Below, piece after piece: positions 59,538-64,000 of a stretch of DNA of 64,000 nt. Each line of letters opens with the position of its first letter. The first letter of the stretch is position 1. Below the pieces are notes generated by a model, which made no database searches, had not been told where the DNA came from, and saw nothing but the letters and a program-made list of their open reading frames with translations. Both the position numbers and the translations under genes were made by a program. The stretch comes from Eubacterium limosum (GTDB taxonomy: Bacteria; Bacillota; Clostridia; Eubacteriales; Eubacteriaceae): NCBI RefSeq assembly GCF_000807675.2, contig NZ_CP019962.1, positions 1,426,001 through 1,490,000 of the forward strand, given 5' to 3'.

Positions 59538-59594
59538 TATTCAAATTTACGACGAAAGGGAAAGCTTTATGAAGTACGCATCGGATCGTTGTGC

Positions 59595-59650
59595 ATAGCA
59601 GGGGCTATCGCATGACATCAGAATAATGATATGTGTATAGCCCTTGCTTA
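59595..59650 (+). other. Long hairpin before the CD3324-type gene
   Basis: AGCAGGGGCTAT pairs with ATAGCCCTTGCT (one G-U), with an inner CATG-CAT / ATATG pairing. It lies in the leader of the next gene and could be a terminator or a regulatory structure. Confidence 0.5.
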
Positions 59651-59680
59651 ATCCTAAAAAAATAAATTAGGAGGAGCATA

Positions 59681-59959
59681 ATGAGCTATATCAAGGCAGG
59701 CGACGTGCTGCCAAAAGAACTTCTTGACAAAATTCAGGATTATATTGACGGAGAATACATATATGTGCCCCGCAAAGAGACAAACAGAAAAGGCTGGGGG
59801 CAGAATACCAATCGAAAACAGGAAACGCTTTTGAGAAACCGGGAAATTTACAGGCAGTATACAGAGGGTATGTCTGCCGCCCGCCTTTCGGAGATTTATT
59901 TCCTGTCTCCCAAAAGTATACATAAAATTATTGCAAAATGTAAGCTGGAAAACCAGTGA
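59681..59959 (+). CDS. CD3324-family small HTH protein
   Basis: A 92-residue protein: MSYIKAGDVLPKELLDKIQDYIDGEYIYVP at the start, then an HTH-like half with RNREIYRQYTEGMSAARLSEIYFLSPKSIHKII. It fits the CD3324 family (Mor-activator-like, homeodomain-type fold) common in Clostridia and often linked to signalling or stress genes. DNA targets unknown. ATG has AGGAGGAGC upstream. Own terminator downstream. Confidence 0.75.
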   Translation: MSYIKAGDVLPKELLDKIQDYIDGEYIYVPRKETNRKGWGQNTNRKQETLLRNREIYRQYTEGMSAARLSEIYFLSPKSIHKIIAKCKLENQ

Positions 59960-59963
59960 TGAG

Positions 59964-59997
59964 AGCGCCGCAGCTAAAAGCCCTGCGGCGCTTTTTT
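59964..59997 (+). terminator. Terminator of the CD3324-type gene
   Basis: AGCGCCGCAG pairs with CTGCGGCGCT, followed by TTTTTTATT. Confidence 0.85.
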
Positions 59998-60097
59998 ATT
60001 TCAGAAAAATAAAGGCGGTTGTTGTGCCAGTTTAAGAGCATGTATAATGTTTGTGCAGGAAAGGGGCAATTCCTGAAAAACAGATTGGAGAAAACAA

Positions 60098-61417
60098 ATG
60101 AGAAAGAAAAAAGTAAAAGAAAATATTCAGATACAAGATGCAGAAAAAAATAAGATAAAGGCGATGGTTGTAAAAATAATGAATAAGCAGGCTCAGGTTC
60201 TGGCTGGAGATAAGCTGCTGACCTGCCTGTTGCCACAGACGATGGTTTCAGAGAAAAATGCGCTGGTGGTTGGAGATCGTGTGGCAATAAGCCCTGTGGA
60301 TAACGATACATATAAATTATCTGAAGTGCTGCCAAGAGAAACAGAGGTTTTCAGGGGAAGCCGGCGTTCGCCAGGAGAAAGAATACTAATAGCGGCCAAT
60401 GTACACTATCTTTTAGCCGTTGTGACAGCCGAGTATTTCAGGCATCAGGCAGGTTATCTGGAATCTGCTGTTATTGCGGCCAGACGGGCAGGAGTTAAAA
60501 TCATTATTTTGATCAGCAAATGGGATATGGTGGGTGAAAGGGAAAGGGAACTGCTCGAGGAGAAAATAAACCTTTATCGGCAAACCGCAGACCTGGTCTT
60601 TGCCGGGTCAGAGCAGGCTGAGATGGAAGCCATGATAGAGGAAGTGTCAAACAAAACAGGGGTGGTCGTGGGCGACCGGTCCTGCGGTAAATCGACCCTG
60701 ATCCATAAAATTCTGAGCAGGCTCTCGGAGGAAGTGGAAACCCCGGTGAAATTTCCAGGCACTCACAGCAGCCAGATGGAGTGCGGCCCCCAAAATACCT
60801 GCCTTATTGATACCCCGGGCTTTCGTGATTTTGCGCTGCAGGCCGTTGCAGAGAATGAAAAAAATACCACCTTTCCAGAAATTGCCCGGCTGGCTCATCA
60901 GTGCGCGTTCAGCAGTTGTACGCATACGCATGAGGAAGGCTGTGCGGTGCTGCAGGCGCTTCGGGAGGAGTGTATTGAAAGAGAACGGTACGACGCCTAT
61001 CAAAGTATGGGCGGAAAACCTTCTAAGCCGCAGCAGAAGCCAGACTACAGGCGTACAGCCTGCACAGAAAGCTTTGTGTGTAAGGTGTGTGGTGCTCCCG
61101 TCGCACCGGAAGGAGCTGGCAGTGAGCACAGGAACCATTGCCCCAAATGCCTGTCAAGCCTCCATGTCGATAAAAAGCCCGGGGACCGCGCTTCCTTATG
61201 TCATGGTGTTATGGAGCCGGTGAGCGTCTGGGTTCGGAAAAATGGAGAGTGGGCGATCATTCACAGATGCCGTCTGTGTGGTGTGCTCAGTTCAAATCGC
61301 ATTGCGGCAGATGACAATCCAGCACTGCTCATGTCCATTGCGGTCAAGCCGCTGGCGAGGACACCCTTTCCCCTCAATAAGCTGGAAGAAGTGTTTGGCG
61401 GAAAGTGTGAGCCTTAA
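60098..61417 (+). CDS. rsgA: RsgA-like ribosome GTPase fused to an RNHCP zinc domain
   Basis: A 439-residue protein. Residues about 20-80 form an OB-fold (MNKQAQVLAGDKLLTC), 85-290 the circularly permuted GTPase (G4 SKWD before G1 DRSCGKSTL, then DTPG), and 285-320 the zinc element CAFSSCTHTHEEGC (C-x4-C-x-H-x5-C), all as in RsgA. The last 100 residues (about 340-439) are an extra domain with CKVCG, RNHCPKCLSSLHVD and CRLCG, matching the RNHCP domain, normally a separate small protein. RsgA matures the 30S subunit. The G1 loop (SCGKST rather than SGVGKST) is variant. Confidence 0.88.
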   Translation: MRKKKVKENIQIQDAEKNKIKAMVVKIMNKQAQVLAGDKLLTCLLPQTMVSEKNALVVGDRVAISPVDNDTYKLSEVLPRETEVFRGSRRSPGERILIAANVHYLLAVVTAEYFRHQAGYLESAVIAARRAGVKIIILISKWDMVGERERELLEEKINLYRQTADLVFAGSEQAEMEAMIEEVSNKTGVVVGDRSCGKSTLIHKILSRLSEEVETPVKFPGTHSSQMECGPQNTCLIDTPGFRDFALQAVAENEKNTTFPEIARLAHQCAFSSCTHTHEEGCAVLQALREECIERERYDAYQSMGGKPSKPQQKPDYRRTACTESFVCKVCGAPVAPEGAGSEHRNHCPKCLSSLHVDKKPGDRASLCHGVMEPVSVWVRKNGEWAIIHRCRLCGVLSSNRIAADDNPALLMSIAVKPLARTPFPLNKLEEVFGGKCEP

Positions 61418-61487
61418 GAACACTCAGAAAGCGTTTCGGCCTGTTGCTTTGGGGTATTTAGAAAGAAAAACGAAAGCAGGTGTCATA

Positions 61488-61874
61488 ATGATGCATCATA
61501 TAGAAATTTTCGATCCGGATATCCAGTGCTATGCTGGCGAGTGTGAGCCCATGGGTAATAAAGAATACATGCGGATCACCACCATGGTAGAGAATCTGAA
61601 AATAGCGGGAAAAGACATTATCCGTTACAACCCTATGCAGGAGCCTTCACTCTATAAGGAGATGCCTGAGATCCAGCAGCTTATGGATGAGAAGGGAATA
61701 GCAGCCCTGCCGGCAGTGATGCTGGACGGAAAAATCGTCAAGAGCGGCGAGTATCCATCCAATAAAGAGCTGCTGGACTGGTCGGGATTAAGCCAGGAGG
61801 AACTGGTTAAAACCATCATGCAAAAGAAAATGTCAAATTGTAAATGCGGTAATGATCTGGATTGCTGCTGCTAA
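61488..61874 (+). CDS. ArsD-like arsenic metallochaperone/regulator
   Basis: A 128-residue thioredoxin-fold protein close to ArsD: IEIFDPDIQCYAGECEP places cysteines where ArsD has its Cys12/13-Cys18 group, and the C terminus carries a metal-binding-type tail KCGNDLDCCC. ArsD delivers As(III) to ArsA and can repress ars operons. No arsA or arsB is adjacent, so a role in arsenic or another soft metal is open. Start at 61488 (ATGATG) follows GCAGGTG; the longer open frame overlaps rsgA out of phase. Probably co-transcribed with rsgA. Confidence 0.7.
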   Translation: MMHHIEIFDPDIQCYAGECEPMGNKEYMRITTMVENLKIAGKDIIRYNPMQEPSLYKEMPEIQQLMDEKGIAALPAVMLDGKIVKSGEYPSNKELLDWSGLSQEELVKTIMQKKMSNCKCGNDLDCCC

Positions 61875-61887
61875 ATAAAAATTTCTG

Positions 61888-61920
61888 AGAGGACCGGCAA
61901 AGCTTGCCGGTCCTCTTTTC
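61888..61920 (+). terminator. Terminator of the rsgA-arsD-like operon
   Basis: AGAGGACCGGCA pairs with TGCCGGTCCTCT around AAGCT, then TTTTC. Confidence 0.85.
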
Positions 61921-62012
61921 TTAATAAAAAGCTTAAAAAATTAATACCAATTTCCCTAAAAATTTACACCATGACGGGTTAAAAGAAAAAGCACCAGATT
62001 ACGTCTCAGAAG

Positions 62013-62117
62013 AGCATGACCAGTTAAAATCGTTAAAATATAGACAATTTAAGAGGGGCAAAAAGGCTTGACAAACGGTTACACTGCAACTATACTAGTC
62101 TTAACTGGTCATGACCA
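62013..62117 (+). promoter_or_regulatory. Promoter and inverted operators of the transketolase operon
   Basis: TTGACA (62068-62073) and TATACT (62091-62096), 17-base spacer. Inverted sites flank it: CATGACCAGTTAA (62015-62027) upstream and TTAACTGGTCATG (62101-62113) just after the -10, the latter forming GGTCATGACC. GntR (FadR-like) regulators bind TGGTC-AT-GACCA type sites; loop formation between the two is possible. Confidence 0.7.
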
Positions 62118-62145
62118 CTAATGATGACCGAGAGGGGAATTACTT

Positions 62146-62991
62146 GTGGATAAAATCGAATTAATTGAGAGAAAGGCGTTTAATATCCGAAATGATATTG
62201 TAAAAACCATTATAGAGAATGGTGATGGTCATGCCGGACCGTCCCTGTCCTGTACGGACATTCTGGCGACACTGTACTTTGGAGTGATGAAGGTCGATGT
62301 TAACAAACCCAAATGGGAAAAAAGAGACCGCCTTATCCTGAGCGCGGGTCATAAATGCCTGGCGCTGTATGGAACGCTGATTGAAAAGGGATTTGAGAGT
62401 GAACGGGTACTGCATAGCTATAATCATTTGGGGACAATCGTGCCGGGTCATCCGGATATGAAAAAGTTCCGGGGTGTGGATTTCAGCTCCGGCGCTCTGG
62501 GGCATGGGCTGCCAATTGGCTGCGGCATGGCTCTGGACGCAAAGCTTAAAGACCATGAAAACCGTGTGTTTGTACTTATGGGCGACGGCGAGCAGGGAGA
62601 AGGCTCTAACTGGGAAGCAGCAATGTTTGCAGCGCACCATAAGCTCGACAATCTGGTTGCCATTATCGACCGAAACGGCCTGCAGATCAACGGTACAACA
62701 AAAGAGGTGCTCAACAGTGCAGATCTTGCGGAAAAATATAAAAGCTTTGGATGGGCGGTAGAGATTGTGGACGGCCATGATGTGGCGGCAATGCTGAATA
62801 TTTTTGAACAGACGCCTGCTCAGGCAGGAAAGCCAACAATGGTTATTGCCAATACCATCAAGAGCAAGGGAATGTCCTTTGCGGAAAACAATGTGAAGTA
62901 TCACCACTGGAATCCTGGGAAGGATTCTGAGGAGGCCAGACAGGCATTGGAAGATTTACACAGCTATCAGGAAGCAAAGGGGTGGTCATAA
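62146..62991 (+). CDS. Transketolase, N-terminal subunit
   Basis: A 281-residue thiamine-diphosphate-binding half of transketolase: GHAGPSLSCTDILATLYFGVM, SAGHKCLALYG, GHGLPIGCGMALDAKL, and the ThDP/Mg motif GDGEQGEG...N. It works with the next gene, the pyrimidine-binding half, in ketol transfer between sugars (pentose phosphate pathway). Split enzymes of this type are often dedicated to one sugar or polyol. Start is GTG at 62146 after GAGAGGGG. Regulated by the paired operators upstream. Confidence 0.9.
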   Translation: MDKIELIERKAFNIRNDIVKTIIENGDGHAGPSLSCTDILATLYFGVMKVDVNKPKWEKRDRLILSAGHKCLALYGTLIEKGFESERVLHSYNHLGTIVPGHPDMKKFRGVDFSSGALGHGLPIGCGMALDAKLKDHENRVFVLMGDGEQGEGSNWEAAMFAAHHKLDNLVAIIDRNGLQINGTTKEVLNSADLAEKYKSFGWAVEIVDGHDVAAMLNIFEQTPAQAGKPTMVIANTIKSKGMSFAENNVKYHHWNPGKDSEEARQALEDLHSYQEAKGWS

Positions 62992-63944
62992 TGGCAGGAA
63001 CAAAGTTAAACCCAAGAGATGTCTTTGGCGAAGTGCTTTTGGAAATTGGAAAAACAGATGAACGCGTTATGGCAGTATCCTGTGATTCTGGTGCGGGCTC
63101 AGGCATGAACCCTTTTAAAGACGCGCTGCCCTTACAATATTTAGAGGTTGGGATTAGCGAGCAGGACGCCATCGGTATTTGCGCCGGTCTGGCGGAATCC
63201 GGCAGAGTGCCTGTGGTATCAGCGATCGCACCCTTTATCAGTATGCGGTGCTTTGAACAGATCCGGAATGACGTGGGCTACGCGAACATGAACGTAAAGA
63301 TCATTGGCTCAAGCAGCGGTCTGTCTCATTCTAATCTGGGCTCTACACACCAGGCGCTGGAGGATATGGCGATTTTAAAAACAGTGCCGAATATGGTGAT
63401 TTTTAATCCTGGCGACGGCTATGAGGTAGAAATGTCGCTCAGAAAGGCTATAGCCTGCAAAGGGCCTGTTTATATCCGGATGCCGCGAAACGCCATGGAA
63501 ATGCCTATGAATCTGGAAAAGCGCAGCTTTGAAATCGGCAAGGGAGAGCGTCTTCTGGACACTGGCGATGACGTGGTCATTCTGGTTACAGGGACACTGA
63601 GCGTTGACGCGCTGAAAGCAGGACAGCGGCTGGCAGAAAAGGGCTATAGAGTCAAAGTACTTAATTTTACAACCGTTAAGCCACTGGATAAAAAACTGAT
63701 CCGCAACGCTTATAAAAACTGCCGGCTTATGTGCACAGTAGAGGAGCACATAACAACCGGTGGCTTTGGGAGCAGTGTGCTGGAACTTCTTTCAGATATG
63801 ACGCACCACGCACCGGTTCACGTACTGGGCATTGAGGCTGGGTCCACTCAGACAGGGCCCTACCGTGAGCTTTTAGATTACTATGGTTTAAGCGCTGATA
63901 AGCTGACAGAGACCATTGAAACTTACATTCATAATTTAGCATAA
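62991..63944 (+). CDS. Transketolase, C-terminal subunit
   Basis: A 317-residue partner holding the pyrimidine-binding and C-terminal domains: GISEQDAIGICAGLAESGRVPVVS, FLSMR-like FISMRCFEQIRND, HQALEDMAILK, and a final ATGGF-like TTGGFGSS. ATG at 62991 overlaps the previous stop (TAATG), so the two halves are made in equal amounts. The next gene starts ten bases later and is cut by the window end. Confidence 0.9.
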   Translation: MAGTKLNPRDVFGEVLLEIGKTDERVMAVSCDSGAGSGMNPFKDALPLQYLEVGISEQDAIGICAGLAESGRVPVVSAIAPFISMRCFEQIRNDVGYANMNVKIIGSSSGLSHSNLGSTHQALEDMAILKTVPNMVIFNPGDGYEVEMSLRKAIACKGPVYIRMPRNAMEMPMNLEKRSFEIGKGERLLDTGDDVVILVTGTLSVDALKAGQRLAEKGYRVKVLNFTTVKPLDKKLIRNAYKNCRLMCTVEEHITTGGFGSSVLELLSDMTHHAPVHVLGIEAGSTQTGPYRELLDYYGLSADKLTETIETYIHNLA

Positions 63945-63954
63945 GGAGAGAGAC

Positions 63955-64000
63955 ATGGAGATTAAATGCAGTTTAAACACATTCAAGAAAACAGACGTCA
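63955..64000 (+). CDS. Start of a gene cut by the window end
   Basis: ATG at 63955 with AAGGAGAGAGAC upstream; only MEIKCSLNTFKKTDV is visible. It is in the transketolase operon. Too short to identify. Confidence 0.5.
   Translation, partial: MEIKCSLNTFKKTDV

Overview
The window looks like chromosomal DNA of a Gram-positive anaerobe of the Clostridia. A member of the Eubacterium limosum/callanderi group or a close acetogenic relative is the best guess. The evidence is T-box, cobalamin and fluoride riboswitches, lipobox signal peptides, AGGAGG-type ribosome-binding sites, a CD3324-type protein, and a formate/nitrite transporter beside corrinoid and metal importers. There are no tRNA, rRNA, CRISPR, integrase or transposase genes. 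Most genes have near-balanced base composition; the first 4.3 kb and about 52.9-56 kb look visibly more AT-rich by eye.

Layout. 0-4.3 kb: a compact AT-rich operon (methyltransferase, pyrophosphatase-like protein, PaaK-type adenylating enzyme, HAD phosphatase, EamA exporter) that resembles a small biosynthetic cassette. 4.4-13 kb: a FliB-like protein, typA behind a leader with a terminator, an AI-2E-family permease, a rhodanese and a large cytosolic diguanylate cyclase. 13-18 kb: leuA under a T-box that is separated from the gene by dispersed repeats, then two tandem uppP genes. 18-25.4 kb: a solute-binding lipoprotein overlapping a GGDEF/EAL receptor gene, a CsoR-type repressor, a TetR-ABC export operon and an SDR. 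25.4-28.6 kb: a cobalamin-riboswitch-controlled BtuFCD-type importer. 28.7-33.7 kb: marR-MATE, then a primase-like accessory module (CHC2 zinc finger, DUF3987 protein with an in-frame amber codon, small partner). 33.8-44.2 kb: a GH3 glycosidase, a ferritin-like unknown, a Ptb-family enzyme, and a heterodimeric ABC exporter divergent from its MerR regulator. 44.3-52.9 kb: fluoride riboswitch-crcB, a small ferredoxin, envelope proteins, cfa, kup and a padR-HAAS pair. 53-59.2 kb: a formate/nitrite transporter, flavoprotein, methyltransferase and type II ABC importer, with two copies of one unrecognised structured leader RNA. 59.2-64 kb: a probable 270-nt non-coding RNA, a CD3324-type regulator, an RsgA-RNHCP fusion, an ArsD-like protein and a split transketolase.

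The most unusual material is outside the proteins. (1) A twin leader-RNA motif (53047-53206 and 56022-56170) precedes the formate/nitrite transporter and the ABC importer; it has a shared core, a possible GAAA-receptor element and a hairpin that overlaps the terminator. (2) A consensus promoter drives an uncharacterised structured RNA at about 59270-59537. (3) A dispersed palindrome with the arm CTCAAAAGACTCAAAA occurs eight times plus one half copy, with a compensatory base change between subtypes. (4) A family of five MITE-like intergenic elements is present; one sits between 21-bp direct repeats made of a terminator hairpin. (5) In the DUF3987 gene an in-frame UAG is followed by 69 codons that look like a conserved C-terminal domain and are translationally coupled to the next gene.

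All calls come from reading the sequence. No database search or folding program was run.
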